Source of the DNA: Nocardioides jejuensis
Lineage (GTDB): Bacteria > Actinomycetota > Actinomycetes > Propionibacteriales > Nocardioidaceae
Assembly: GCF_004337475.1 (NCBI RefSeq)
Contig: NZ_SJZJ01000001.1
Coordinates: 186,001-250,000, forward strand
Length of the DNA stretch: 64,000 bases
Direction of reading: 5' to 3'
The notes under the pieces were generated by a model. The model searched no databases, had not been told where the DNA came from, and was given only the letters and a program-made list of their open reading frames with translations. The first letter of the stretch is position 1; the number at the start of each line of letters is the position of its first letter. The translations under genes and the position numbers were made by a program. This document shows positions 7,178 to 15,720 of the stretch, piece by piece.

Positions 7178-8671
7178 TCAGTGCGCGGCGGGGGCTCCTG
7201 CCGCGTTCTGCGTACGCGCCGGGAGCAGCAGTGCCATCAGGAAGACGACGACGCCGAAGCAGGCACCGGTCAGCAGCGCCCAGTCGAGGCCGCCGACGAA
7301 CGCCGTCGGCGGCAACACCCCCGGGATCAGCTCGGTCAGGTGGTCACGCGCCACGATCGCGTCGCCGCGCGACTGAAGGATCGCGATCAACAGCGCCATG
7401 CCGGCCGCACCGGCGACCTGCTGCAGCGTGCCGAGCAGCGAGCTGCCGTGCGAGTAGAGCTCGGGCGGCAGCGCGCCCAGGCCGAGCGTGAAGACCGGCG
7501 TGAAGACGCAGGCCAGGCAGCTCATCAGCGCAACGTGGAGCACCACGATCAGCCAGAACGGCGTGCTCAGGTCGATCACCTGGGACAGGACCACGAGAGC
7601 CGTCACCAGACCGGCAGCGCCCGGGATCACCAGCGGCCGGGTCCCGACGCGGTCGAAGACCCTGCCGACCCGCGGGCCGAGCAGGCCCATCGCCAGACCA
7701 CCCGGCATGACCAGCAGGCCGGTCTGGAGGGTGCTGAGCCCCCGGTAGTTCTGCAGGTAGAGCGGCAGGAGCACCATCGCGCCGAAGAACGCCATGAAGG
7801 CCGCGCACATCAGCAGCACCGCCGTGGCGAAGGTCCGGATCCGCAGGGTACGCAGGTCGAGCAGCGGAGCGCCGCGGCCCTGGAGGACGATCTGGTAGGC
7901 GACGAACGCGCCGACGAGCAGCACGCCCACGATGGTGAACGCGACCGGCTTGGCCAGCGTGCCCGCACCGAAGTTGCTGAGGCCGTAGACCAGGTTGGCG
8001 AAGCCGCCACCGGCGAGCAGGACGCTCAGCCAGCTGACCGGGCCGGCCTTCGGCTCACCGATGTTCTCGACGAGACGACGGCCCACAACGCCCATGACGA
8101 TTGCGAGCGGCAGGATCGTGGCGAAGATCAGGCGCCACGGACCGAGCTCGAGCAGCAGACCGGACGTGGTCGGGCCGAGCGCCGGGGCGACCGAGATCGC
8201 CATCATCATGTTGCCCATCACGCGACCGCGGTGGGCCATCGGGATGACCGTCATGACGGTGGTCATGAGCAGCGGCATCATCACCGCGGTGCCGGCGCCC
8301 TGGATGGACCGCGCGACCAGCAGCACGGCGTACGACGGCGCGAGCATGCCCAGCAGGGTGCCCGTACAGAAGGTCGCCATGGCAACCGTGAACGCGGTCT
8401 TCGTGGTGACCCGCTGGAGGAACCAGCCGGTGAGCGGGATGACCGACGCCATCGTCAACATGAAGACCGTGTTGACCCACTGGCTCGTGCGCTCGTCGAT
8501 GCCGAAGTCACGCATGAGGCTCGGCAGCGCGTTGATCATCGTGGTCTCGTTGAGGATCACCACGAAGGTGGCCGCAACGAGGAGCTTCACGACGAGCGGC
8601 GTCGTGAAGGGTGCATCGGGTGAGTCGTCAGTCGCAACGACGGCGACGTCGATGTCCTGGGACGCAGACAT
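7178..8671 (-). CDS. MFS multidrug exporter, DHA2 (EmrB/QacA-like) family
   Basis: This is a 497-residue major-facilitator transporter with about 14 hydrophobic segments. 'NETTMINALPSLMRDFGI' in the first helix, 'TSQWVNTVFMLTMASVIPLT' for motif A/B, and the central 'RSIQGAGTAVMMPLL' are typical of the DHA2 drug:H+ antiporters. The start at 8671 has AAAGG upstream; the longer frame to 8821 has no site and a non-hydrophobic, Arg-rich tail. It stands alone between a terminator hairpin and a ~170-bp spacer. A role in export of toxic organic compounds is inferred from the family; no linked regulator is seen. Confidence 0.9.
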   Translation of the reverse strand: MSASQDIDVAVVATDDSPDAPFTTPLVVKLLVAATFVVILNETTMINALPSLMRDFGIDERTSQWVNTVFMLTMASVIPLTGWFLQRVTTKTAFTVAMATFCTGTLLGMLAPSYAVLLVARSIQGAGTAVMMPLLMTTVMTVIPMAHRGRVMGNMMMAISVAPALGPTTSGLLLELGPWRLIFATILPLAIVMGVVGRRLVENIGEPKAGPVSWLSVLLAGGGFANLVYGLSNFGAGTLAKPVAFTIVGVLLVGAFVAYQIVLQGRGAPLLDLRTLRIRTFATAVLLMCAAFMAFFGAMVLLPLYLQNYRGLSTLQTGLLVMPGGLAMGLLGPRVGRVFDRVGTRPLVIPGAAGLVTALVVLSQVIDLSTPFWLIVVLHVALMSCLACVFTPVFTLGLGALPPELYSHGSSLLGTLQQVAGAAGMALLIAILQSRGDAIVARDHLTELIPGVLPPTAFVGGLDWALLTGACFGVVVFLMALLLPARTQNAAGAPAAH

Positions 8672-8841
8672 GGGAGGCCTTTCGGGGAGGGCGCGGGGTG
8701 GCCTGGTGACCGCCCGTTCATGTACTCCACGAACGAGACCCCGGAGATCCGACAACGCCCGGTCAGGTGGGGACGCGTCGGAGTGAATTCTCGTTGCCCA
8801 ACCCGTGTGAACGCCAATCAATTCCCGGGAGGGACGAAACC

Positions 8842-9537
8842 TCAGCGAACGCCGGGGCGGACGCTCACCTCGGGCATCGCCGCATCGCGCGGCAGGTCCA
8901 GCACGGAGAGGATGGTCGCAGCCACGGTCTCCGGCTGGATCCAGCGCTCGGCGCTGTAGTCGGCGCCCTCCTGGTCGTGGACCTTCTCCTGCATCGGCGT
9001 TGCCGTGCGCCCCGGGAAGACACTGGTCACCCGTACCCCGTGCGCGACTTCCTCACCGCGGAGCGCGTCCGCGAAGCCGCGGAGGCCGAACTTCGTCGCG
9101 GCGTACGCGCCCCAGGTCGGGTGGGCGTTGAGCCCGGCGCCGCTGTTGACGAAGACCACGGTGCCGCGCGCCGCCCGGAGTGCCGGGAGACAGAACTGCG
9201 TGAGCACCATCGGTGCGACCAGGTTGACGTCGACCTGGGCGCGCACCTCGTCATAGACCAGGTCATGTGCCGGTGCGAGGTCGACGACGCCCGCGACGTG
9301 CAGCACGGAGTCAAGGTGCGGAGGCAGGTTCGCGCCCGTCAGGGCATGGGCCAGCGAAGCAGGGTCGGCGAGGTCGGCGACCACGACGCGCGCGCCGTCG
9401 TACTGCTGCTGGAGCTCGTGGGCGCGCGGCTGGGAGCGGGCCAGGAGGATGAGCTCGTCACCGCGCGCCTGGAGGGCGGAGGCGACCGCTGCGCCGATGC
9501 CGGAGCCAGCGCCGGTGATCAGGTGGACGTGACTCAT
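8842..9537 (-). CDS. Short-chain dehydrogenase/reductase (SDR)
   Basis: This is a 231-residue classical SDR. It has the N-terminal cofactor motif TGAGSGIGAAVA, VADLADPASL for the adenine pocket, HVAGVVDL in place of NNAG, the catalytic Ser in VNSGAG, and the YAATK active site (Tyr and Lys). It probably reduces or oxidises a small carbonyl or alcohol with NAD(P)H; the substrate is unknown. The ATG at 9537 overlaps the stop of the upstream MDR gene by 4 nt (ATGA), so the two are translationally coupled. Confidence 0.88.
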   Translation of the reverse strand: MSHVHLITGAGSGIGAAVASALQARGDELILLARSQPRAHELQQQYDGARVVVADLADPASLAHALTGANLPPHLDSVLHVAGVVDLAPAHDLVYDEVRAQVDVNLVAPMVLTQFCLPALRAARGTVVFVNSGAGLNAHPTWGAYAATKFGLRGFADALRGEEVAHGVRVTSVFPGRTATPMQEKVHDQEGADYSAERWIQPETVAATILSVLDLPRDAAMPEVSVRPGVR

Positions 9538-10502
9538 CGGGTCAGGATGATCTTGCCGAAGACGTCGCCAGCGTGGAGGGCGGCGAACGCGTCGCGCGCC
9601 TGCTCCATCGGCACCGTGTGGTCGATGAGCGGCTTCAGGCCGGTGGCGTCGAGCATCTGGACCAGCGACGCCAGCTCGCTCCGGGTGCCCATCGTCGAGC
9701 CGATGACCTGCAGCTGGAGGAAGAAGATGTGGGGCAGCATCGCGTTGTCGAGATTCGGGCCGGAGGTGTTGCCCGAGGTCACGAGCTTGCCGCCGGGGCG
9801 CAGCGAACGGATCGAGTGCTCCCACGTCGCCCGCCCGATGGTCTCCATGACGGCGTCGACCTTGACCGGCAGCCTCTCGTTGGACCCGAAGATCTCGTGG
9901 GCACCGATCTCGAGGGCCTTGGCGCGCTTCGCCTCGTCGCGACTCGTCGCGTAGACCTTGAGCCCCGCCGCGCGCGCGAGCACGATGCAGGCCGTCGCCA
10001 CGCCGCCGCCAGCGCCCTGCACGAGCACGGAGTCGCCGGCCTTGAGTCCACCCTGCGTGAAGAGCATCCGGTACGCCGTGAGCCAGGCGGTCGGCAGACA
10101 GGCGGCCTCTTCGAAGCTCATCGACTTCGGCTTCGGGACGACGTTGCGGCGCGGCACGATCACCTTGTCCGCGAAGGTGCCCTGGTGCAGCTCGGAGAGC
10201 AGCGAACGCTTCGGGTCGAAGGTCTCGTCGCCGGTCCAGTCAGGCGAGCTGATGACGGCGTGTACGACGACCTCGTTGCCGTCCTCGTCGTAGCCCGCTG
10301 CATCGCAGCCGAGGATCATCGGCAGGCGGTCCGCCTTGAGGCCGACACCCTTCAGCGACCAGAGGTCGTGGTGGTTGAGGCTCGCAGCCTTGACCGTGAC
10401 CGTCGTCCAGCCATCCGGCGCCACCGGATCGGGGCGCTCCCCCACCACGAGGCTGTCGAGCGGGGACTCAGCGTTGAACGACTCGGCGTAGACGGCGAAC
10501 AT
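9534..10502 (-). CDS. Zinc-independent MDR oxidoreductase (quinone oxidoreductase-like)
   Basis: This is a 322-residue medium-chain dehydrogenase/reductase. The N-terminal GroES-like part has VKAASLNHHDLWSLKG and MILGCDAAGYDEDGNEVV; the Rossmann part has VLVQGAGGGVATACIVLARA. The catalytic-zinc Cys of alcohol dehydrogenases is replaced (NHHD) and the four structural-zinc cysteines are absent, so a zinc-free NADPH-dependent quinone or enoyl reductase is most likely. It is first in a two-gene unit with the SDR. The start at 10502 has no strong ribosome binding site. Confidence 0.85.
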   Translation of the reverse strand: MFAVYAESFNAESPLDSLVVGERPDPVAPDGWTTVTVKAASLNHHDLWSLKGVGLKADRLPMILGCDAAGYDEDGNEVVVHAVISSPDWTGDETFDPKRSLLSELHQGTFADKVIVPRRNVVPKPKSMSFEEAACLPTAWLTAYRMLFTQGGLKAGDSVLVQGAGGGVATACIVLARAAGLKVYATSRDEAKRAKALEIGAHEIFGSNERLPVKVDAVMETIGRATWEHSIRSLRPGGKLVTSGNTSGPNLDNAMLPHIFFLQLQVIGSTMGTRSELASLVQMLDATGLKPLIDHTVPMEQARDAFAALHAGDVFGKIILTR

Positions 10503-10524
10503 GCGCCAAACCTACCGAGTCAGA

Positions 10525-11712
10525 TCAGGAGCGAGCGACGCCGTCCCGACGCGCGGCCTCGGCCACGGCGGCGGAGACGGCGGGACCCACGCGCGGGTCG
10601 AACGGACCCGGGATGACCATGTCCTCCGCGAGCGCGTCGCCGACGAGAGCGGCGAGCGCCTCGGCAGCCGCGAGCTTCATGCCCTCGGTGATGGCGGTCG
10701 CGCGGACGTCGAACGCACCACGGAAGATGCCCGGGAACGCCAGGACGTTGTTGATCTGGTTCGGGAAGTCCGAGCGACCGGTCGCGACGACGCGGGCGTA
10801 CTTGTGCGCGACGTCCGGGTGCACCTCGGGAGTCGGGTTGGCCATCGCGAAGATGATCGCGTCGTCGGCCATCGTCGCGACGACCTCCTCCGGCACGGTG
10901 CCGCCGGAGACGCCGAGGTAGACGTCAGCGCCGTCCATCGCGTCGGCGAGCGTGCCCTTGCGACCGTTGCGGTCCGCGGTGATCTCGGCGAGCTGCTTCT
11001 TGACCGGGGTCAGGTCGGAGCGGTCCGAGCTGACGACGCCGCGACGGTCGGTGACGGCGATGTCGGTGATGCCGGCGACGATCAGGATCTTCGCGATCGC
11101 GACGCCCGCGGCGCCCGCACCGGAGATGACCACACGGGTCTGCTCGGGCGTGCGGCCGGTGAGCTTCAGAGCGTTCTTGAGCGCGGCGAGCGCGACGACG
11201 GCCGTGCCGTGCTGGTCGTCGTGGAAGACGGGGATGTCGAGGCGCTCCTTGAGGCGGTCCTCGATCTCGAAGCACCGCGGCGCCGAGATGTCCTCGAGGT
11301 TGATGCCACCGAACGACGGCGCCAGGCGCACGACCGTCTCGATGATCTCCTCGGTGTCCGTGGTGTCCAGGCAGATCGGGATGCCGTCGACGCCACCGAA
11401 CTGCTTGAAGAGGATCGCCTTGCCCTCCATGACCGGCATGGCCGCGGCCGGGCCGATGTCACCGAGGCCCAGGACAGCGGTGCCGTCCGTGATGACGGCG
11501 ACGGTGTTGGGGACCCACGTGTAGTGCTGGGTCAGGTCGGGGTTCTCGGCGATCGCGGTGCAGACGCGGGCAACACCGGGGGTGTACGCGAGCGACAGCT
11601 CATCAGCGCCAGCCAACTCCACCGACGACTGGATCGCCATCTTGCCGCCTACGTGGAGGTCGAACACCGGGTCACCAGCGAACGGGTGGGCAGCGGTCTC
11701 GAGCTCAGACAT
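10525..11712 (-). CDS. Malic enzyme (malate dehydrogenase, oxaloacetate-decarboxylating)
   Basis: This is a 395-residue short bacterial malic enzyme converting malate to pyruvate and CO2 with reduction of NAD(P)+. Seen are SLAYTPGVARVCTAI, LGLGDIGPAAAMPVMEGK, the metal-binding FGGINLEDISAPRCFEIE and VFHDDQHGTA, the nucleotide fold VVISGAGAAGVAIAKIL, and IFAMANPTPEV. There is no C-terminal phosphotransacetylase-like domain, unlike MaeB of E. coli. I chose the ATG at 11712 (MSELETAAHPF) because the longer frame adds an Arg-rich, non-conserved 71 residues. It is a monocistronic gene that feeds pyruvate and NAD(P)H. Confidence 0.92.
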   Translation of the reverse strand: MSELETAAHPFAGDPVFDLHVGGKMAIQSSVELAGADELSLAYTPGVARVCTAIAENPDLTQHYTWVPNTVAVITDGTAVLGLGDIGPAAAMPVMEGKAILFKQFGGVDGIPICLDTTDTEEIIETVVRLAPSFGGINLEDISAPRCFEIEDRLKERLDIPVFHDDQHGTAVVALAALKNALKLTGRTPEQTRVVISGAGAAGVAIAKILIVAGITDIAVTDRRGVVSSDRSDLTPVKKQLAEITADRNGRKGTLADAMDGADVYLGVSGGTVPEEVVATMADDAIIFAMANPTPEVHPDVAHKYARVVATGRSDFPNQINNVLAFPGIFRGAFDVRATAITEGMKLAAAEALAALVGDALAEDMVIPGPFDPRVGPAVSAAVAEAARRDGVARS

Positions 11713-11818
11713 TTTCGGCAAGACTTTCGGGGCGTTCGGAAGGATCGGGAGTGCCGCTCGAACGCGAATGGTGTGTCGCGGAGCAGCCAGACAGGGGTTC
11801 ACCCTCGCCAGCATCCTT

Positions 11819-12175
11819 TCACAAGGGAGCGTTCTCCTCCACGGCCGCGTGCGGAATGTGACGCATCCGGCACCTGCCCACGAGTGCCCGCGCGACAGCC
11901 AGGACGTCCTCCTCCGGCACGACACCTCGGTGTCGTGAGTCGACGCCCTCGGCAGCGTTGTCGCTCAGCAGCCACCAGCCGGGCGCGCCCGTCCTCGTCG
12001 TACGCCGCTCGGCAGCGCGCTTGACGGCCAGCGTGCCGTCGACGAACCGGGCCAGGACGACGTCGCCCTCACGCGGCGTACGGCCCCAACGGACTAGAAG
12101 ACGGTCGCCGTCACGGAGCCCCGGCTCCATGGATCGTCCGCGGACGATGGCCCAGCCCCATCGACGTCCTCGCAT
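11819..12175 (-). CDS. sodX: Nickel superoxide dismutase maturation protease (S26-like)
   Basis: This is a 118-residue member of the signal peptidase I-like (S24/S26) family. The Ser/Lys dyad is visible as GRSMEPGLRDGD and, further on, LAVKRAA; the end has LLSDNAAEGVDSRHRG, the SDN/DSR box of S26 proteases. Lying divergently 54 bp from sodN, it is the expected SodX protease that removes the SodN propeptide so that His1 can bind nickel. The ATG at 12175 follows a -10-like GACACT by 7 nt (leaderless). The frame continues upstream for ~200 codons, but that part is antisense to sodN and lacks family similarity. Confidence 0.87.
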   Translation of the reverse strand: MRGRRWGWAIVRGRSMEPGLRDGDRLLVRWGRTPREGDVVLARFVDGTLAVKRAAERRTTRTGAPGWWLLSDNAAEGVDSRHRGVVPEEDVLAVARALVGRCRMRHIPHAAVEENAPL

Positions 12176-12229
12176 GGGGAGTAGTGTCGCAGCCACACAC
12201 ACGTGACCCCCACGAAGGAGCTGTCGAGC
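12176..12229. promoter_or_regulatory. Divergent sodX/sodN promoter region
   Basis: Overlapping -10 hexamers face opposite ways: GACACT on the minus strand (12188-12183), 7 nt before the sodX ATG, and TAGTGT on the plus strand (12182-12187). The plus-strand one would give sodN a leader of about 35 nt carrying the ribosome binding site GAAGGAG at 12214-12220. Shared occupancy suggests the two promoters compete or are regulated together. Confidence 0.55.
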
Positions 12230-12622
12230 ATGCTGTTCGCCCCCACCGTCGAGGCCCAGGCCCACTGCGACCTCCCCTGCGGCGTCTACGACCCCGCCCA
12301 GGCCCGCATCGAGGCCGAGTCGATCAAGGCGCTCATCGCCAAGGTCAACGACTCCGACGACCCGGACTTCCGTACCCGCGCCATCGTCATCAAGGAGCAG
12401 CGCTCCACCCTGGTCAAGGAGCACCTCTGGGTGCTGTGGACCGACTACTTCAAGGCGCCGCACTTCGAGAAGTACCCGCAGCTCCACACCCTCATCAACG
12501 AGGCCACGAAGCTCGCGGGCGCCGGCGGCACGAAGGGCACGCTCGACGCGGCCGTTGCCGACGAGCTCCTCGCCAAGATCGACGAGATCGCCGGCATCTT
12601 CTGGGAGACCAAGAAGGCCTGA
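12230..12622 (+). CDS. sodN: Nickel superoxide dismutase precursor
   Basis: This is a 130-residue precursor of cytoplasmic Ni-SOD, which converts superoxide to oxygen and peroxide. A propeptide of 11 residues (MLFAPTVEAQA) precedes the nickel hook HCDLPCGVYDPAQARIEAES. After cleavage His1 (His12 of the precursor), Cys2 and Cys6 bind nickel. The rest is the four-helix bundle. I chose the ATG at 12230 because GAAGGAG lies 9 nt upstream; a GTG at 12203 would place that site inside the gene. The divergent neighbour sodX encodes the processing protease. Monocistronic, followed by a strong hairpin. Confidence 0.96.
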   Translation: MLFAPTVEAQAHCDLPCGVYDPAQARIEAESIKALIAKVNDSDDPDFRTRAIVIKEQRSTLVKEHLWVLWTDYFKAPHFEKYPQLHTLINEATKLAGAGGTKGTLDAAVADELLAKIDEIAGIFWETKKA

Positions 12623-12652
12623 GCGGCCGGCGAGCTTGCTCGTCCGGATCGC

Positions 12653-12697
12653 ATGCGGCGGACCCGCTTCCCTTCGGGGAGGCGGGTCCTTCCGCAT
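12653..12697 (+). terminator. Terminator hairpin after sodN
   Basis: A long stem pairs ATGCGG...GGACCCGCTTCCC with GGGGAGGCGGGTCC...CCGCAT around a TTC loop at 12674-12676, with a G-U pair and a small internal loop. TTTCAT follows. It starts about 30 nt past the sodN stop. Confidence 0.75.
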
Positions 12698-12767
12698 TTC
12701 ATCCGTCGGGGCGGCAGCCTGTGGAGGACCGTTCGCGACGATCCGGTGATCGGCGTCTGATGGACAC

Positions 12768-13352
12768 ATGGACACCGACGCCCTCGTGCTCGAGCACCTC
12801 GCCCTCGTCGACCGCTGCGCCCGCCGGTTCCGCGGCTGGGGCGAGCCCCACGACGACCTGGTCCAGGCCGGGCGGCTCGCGCTGCTCCATGCCGCGCGGC
12901 GCTACGACGCCGAGCGGGGCGTGCCGTTCGCGGCGTACGCCGTGCCGACCGTGGTCGGCGGCATCCGCCACCACCTGCGCGACCGCTGCAGCCTGATCCG
13001 GGCGCCACGCGAGGCGCCCCAGCCCCACGTCGACGAGCTCGACGAAGGGGCGACGCCTGGCCACGCCGATCCGGCGTACGACGACGTGGAGCTGCGACTG
13101 ATGCTGCTCCCCCAGCTCGAGCAGCTCCCCGCGCTCGAGCGTGCGGTCGTGACGCTCCGCTACCTCGACGGCCTGACGCAGGACGCCGTGGCCGCGCAGC
13201 TCGGCATCAGCCAGCCGCAGGTCTCACGGGTGCAGGCGCAGGCACTGGCCCGGCTGCGGCGACGGCTTGGTGGAGGGCCGGTCAGCCCTCGACGGCAGCC
13301 AGGTGGTGGATCGACTTCCGGTGAAACACGCCCACGAGCACGACCAGCGTGA
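12768..13352 (+). CDS. SigB/SigF-type sigma-70 factor lacking region 3
   Basis: This is a 194-residue sigma factor. Region 2 is clear (HDDLVQAGRLALLHAARRYD, then VPFAAYAVPTVVGGIRHHLR, the SigB/SigF pattern), and region 4 follows (LERAVVTLRYLDGLTQDAVA, then LGISQPQVSRVQAQALARLR). Between them are only ~40 acidic residues where region 3 (about 80 residues) normally sits. No anti-sigma gene is adjacent. The last ~24 codons, rich in Gly, Arg and Ser, overlap the convergent membrane-protein gene, so the tail may be unconserved. A stress-response role is a family inference. The start has no strong ribosome binding site. Confidence 0.78.
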   Translation: MDTDALVLEHLALVDRCARRFRGWGEPHDDLVQAGRLALLHAARRYDAERGVPFAAYAVPTVVGGIRHHLRDRCSLIRAPREAPQPHVDELDEGATPGHADPAYDDVELRLMLLPQLEQLPALERAVVTLRYLDGLTQDAVAAQLGISQPQVSRVQAQALARLRRRLGGGPVSPRRQPGGGSTSGETRPRARPA

Positions 13353-13689
13353 CGGCGGCCAGCAGCCACGCGACGACGTGGTCGGTCCGGTCGGAGTGCG
13401 CGTCCGTCGCGAAGTTGTAGGCCAGACCCAGCTGCACGAGCTGTGCCATCACGATCGGGCTGCGTGCCCAGGACCTGCTCCGGCGCAGCGCCATGCCGCA
13501 CACGGCGAGCATCAGCCCCCACAGCGCGAAGAACGCGATGGTCGTCCAGCCGAGCGCCGATCGGGCGCTGTCAAAGGTGACGGCCTGGGCGATCGCAAGG
13601 CCAAAGAAGCAGACGGCCTCGAGCAGGACGACCAGCGCCGCGACGGTCAAAGGGCGCGGCGCGACAGGGTTTTCGGCGGGAATCGACAC
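13282..13689 (-). CDS. Four-helix integral membrane protein of unknown function
   Basis: This 135-residue protein has four hydrophobic stretches (about residues 14-38, 46-68, 78-92 and 104-122) separated by short loops such as RRSRSWARSP. It ends in FHRKSIHHLAAVEG. It resembles small conserved actinobacterial membrane proteins, but I know no function for it. The GTG at 13689 follows TAGATT by 6 nt, again a leaderless pattern. Its 3' end overlaps the sigma factor gene by 71 bp on the opposite strand. Confidence 0.75.
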   Translation of the reverse strand: MSIPAENPVAPRPLTVAALVVLLEAVCFFGLAIAQAVTFDSARSALGWTTIAFFALWGLMLAVCGMALRRSRSWARSPIVMAQLVQLGLAYNFATDAHSDRTDHVVAWLLAAVTLVVLVGVFHRKSIHHLAAVEG

Positions 13690-13871
13690 GGTCTCAATCT
13701 ACTTGTGACCAAAGTGACGGCCGCTAGGGGTTGTCGTCAGATGGAACTCTTGCCAACCTTGCGTGTGCGTTCGTGAAAGAATTCACGAGGCCACCTCATC
13801 TTTTCTGCGCGACAATGCCTCCACCGAGGCCATCGCGCCCACCCCAGCAACCAAAGGGAGTACACCCAGCC

Positions 13872-14123
13872 GTGGATTGGCGTCACGAATCTGCCTGCCT
13901 CGACGAGGACCCGGAGCTGTTCTTCCCGATCGGCAACACCGGCCCCGCCATCCTCCAGATCGAGGAGGCCAAGCAGGTGTGCCGTCGCTGCGACGTTCGC
14001 GAGCAGTGCCTCGCCTGGGCACTCGAGGCGGGTCAGGACCACGGTGTCTGGGGTGGACTCAGCGAGGACGAGCGTCGCGCGCTCAAGCGCCGCAACGCCC
14101 GCGCCCGCGTGCGCACCGCCTGA
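13872..14123 (+). CDS. whiB1: WhiB1-like iron-sulfur transcription regulator
   Basis: This is an 83-residue WhiB protein. The four cluster-binding cysteines fall at Cys9, Cys37, Cys40 and Cys46, the exact spacing of mycobacterial WhiB1. The turn motif GVWGGLSEDERRALKRRN follows, and a basic tail RARVRTA contacts DNA. WhiB1 binds a 4Fe-4S cluster and sigma-A and reacts with nitric oxide. The GTG at 13872 is chosen because the WhiB1 N-terminus (V/M-DWRH) begins there and AAAGGGAG lies ~11 nt upstream; the frame is open much further upstream. The gene order whiB1/pdtaS matches Mycobacterium Rv3219/Rv3220c. A ~180-bp leader precedes it. Confidence 0.94.
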   Translation: MDWRHESACLDEDPELFFPIGNTGPAILQIEEAKQVCRRCDVREQCLAWALEAGQDHGVWGGLSEDERRALKRRNARARVRTA

Positions 14124-14141
14124 GGACAGCAGTACGTCGGC

Positions 14142-15644
14142 TCACCCGAGCCGCTGAGCGACCGGTACGTCGATCTCGACGCGCGTGCCGGTCGCTGTCG
14201 CGTGTGCGGCCCCCATCGTGAGCTGACCGTCGAGCTCGGACTCGACGAGCGTCCGCACGATCGACAGCCCCAGGCTCGTCGACTGGTCCGGGTCGAAACC
14301 CTCCGGCAGACCCACCCCGTCGTCCTCGACGATCACGTGGAGACGGCCGACGAGTCGGCGCGCCTGGATGCCGATCCGTCCGACCCGATCGGTCTCGGGC
14401 ACCGCGAGCTGCCGGTAGCCGTGCTCGACGGCGTTCTGCAGCAGCTCGGTGAGCACCATCGCGAGCGGGGTGGCGATGTCGGAGTTGAGGACGCCGAAGC
14501 TGCCTTCCCGGCGTACGGCGACGGCGTGGCCGATCCCGCCGACGTCGGCCACCATGCGGCCCAGGCGATCGGCGATCTCGTCGAACGCGACGTGCTCCTC
14601 GTCGGTGTGGCTCAGCGTCTCGTGGACCAGCGCGATCGAGCCCACGCGGCGTACGGCCTCCTCGAGGGCGAGCCGCGCGTCGTCATTGCCCATGCGACGG
14701 GCCTGGAGACGCAGGAGCGCGGCGACGGTCTGCAGGTTGTTCTTCACGCGGTGGTGGATCTCGCGGATCGTGGCGTCCTTGGTGACCAGCTCGCGGTCGC
14801 GCCTGCGGAGGTCGGTGACGTCGCGGACCAGGATCACTCCCCCGACCGCCACGCCCTCGGGCTTGAGCGGGAGCGAGCGCAGGATCAGCGCCACACCTTC
14901 GGAGGCGACCTCGGTGTCGCGCGCGACCAGCCCGCCCAGAACGGCGCTCAGCGTCTCCTCGTCGGGCCGGTCGCGCGGAGGCACGAGGCTGCGCGTCAGC
15001 TCCGCAAGCTGCTGGCCGACGAGGTCGCCGGCGTGACCGAGCCGGCGGTAGACCGAGAGCGCGTTGGGCGAGGCGTAGCTGACCCGGCCCCCGGTGTCGA
15101 GGCGGATGAAGCCGTCACCGACCCGAGGAGTGTCGGCGTGGTCGCTGCGCTGGCCGGGCACCGGAAAGGCGCCGCGGGTGATCATCCGGGTCAGCTCGCT
15201 GGCCGTCTGCGTGTAGGTCAGCTCGAGGTGCGACGGCGTGCGTACGCCGAGCAGGTTGGTGTTGCGGGCGATGACCGCGAGCACGCGGTCGCCCTGACGC
15301 ACCGGGATCGTCTCCACCCGCACCGGGACGTCGTAGACCCACTCGGGGTCCCCGCCCTCACGCGTCAGCCGCCCGGTCTCGTACGCCGTGTCCAGCAGCT
15401 TGCGGCGCCCCGTCGGGACGAAGGTGCCGGCCACGTCGTCCAGCAGCGCCGTGGGCCCGGTGGTCGGCCGCTGCTGGGCTCCCGCCCAGAAGCCGCGTCC
15501 CTCACGGTCCGGGAGCCACAGCACGAGGTCGGCGAAGGAGAGGTCAGCGACGATCTGCCAGTCGGCGATCAGCAGATGGAGCCAGGCCAGCTCGTCGGTG
15601 TCGAGATCCGTGTGGGCACGGGCAATCTCGTCCAGGGTCGGCAT
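14142..15644 (-). CDS. pdtaS: PdtaS-like sensor histidine kinase
   Basis: This 500-residue soluble kinase has an N-terminal GAF-like domain (VADLSFADLVLWLPDREGRG), a central PAS-like part (DGFIRLDTGGRVSYASPNAL), then a HisKA_2 domain EIHHRVKNNLQTVAALLRLQ with phospho-acceptor His297 or His298, and a HATPase domain (VLTELLQNAVEHGY, EDDGVGLPEGF). No transmembrane segment is seen. PdtaS signals to PdtaR, an RNA-binding ANTAR antiterminator; no pdtaR is in this window. The ATG at 15644 follows TACTCT by 6 nt (leaderless). Convergent with whiB1, divergent from the DUF2785 gene. Confidence 0.93.
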   Translation of the reverse strand: MPTLDEIARAHTDLDTDELAWLHLLIADWQIVADLSFADLVLWLPDREGRGFWAGAQQRPTTGPTALLDDVAGTFVPTGRRKLLDTAYETGRLTREGGDPEWVYDVPVRVETIPVRQGDRVLAVIARNTNLLGVRTPSHLELTYTQTASELTRMITRGAFPVPGQRSDHADTPRVGDGFIRLDTGGRVSYASPNALSVYRRLGHAGDLVGQQLAELTRSLVPPRDRPDEETLSAVLGGLVARDTEVASEGVALILRSLPLKPEGVAVGGVILVRDVTDLRRRDRELVTKDATIREIHHRVKNNLQTVAALLRLQARRMGNDDARLALEEAVRRVGSIALVHETLSHTDEEHVAFDEIADRLGRMVADVGGIGHAVAVRREGSFGVLNSDIATPLAMVLTELLQNAVEHGYRQLAVPETDRVGRIGIQARRLVGRLHVIVEDDGVGLPEGFDPDQSTSLGLSIVRTLVESELDGQLTMGAAHATATGTRVEIDVPVAQRLG

Positions 15645-15720
15645 GGCCCGAGAGTACGGCCCCCGATAGTCCCGGAAGCCAATTCGCACGGTGTCGGTAC
15701 CGGCTGGCACGATGGAAACC

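Noticed and set aside
11819..12775. A longer sodX protein extending about 200 residues upstream of 12175
   Set aside because: The extension lies antisense to sodN and lacks similarity to S26 proteases; the start at 12175 has a promoter 7 nt upstream.
13731..13871. An N-terminally extended WhiB protein starting at 13731
   Set aside because: The WhiB1 family begins at V/M-DWRH, which corresponds to the GTG at 13872 with a ribosome binding site upstream.
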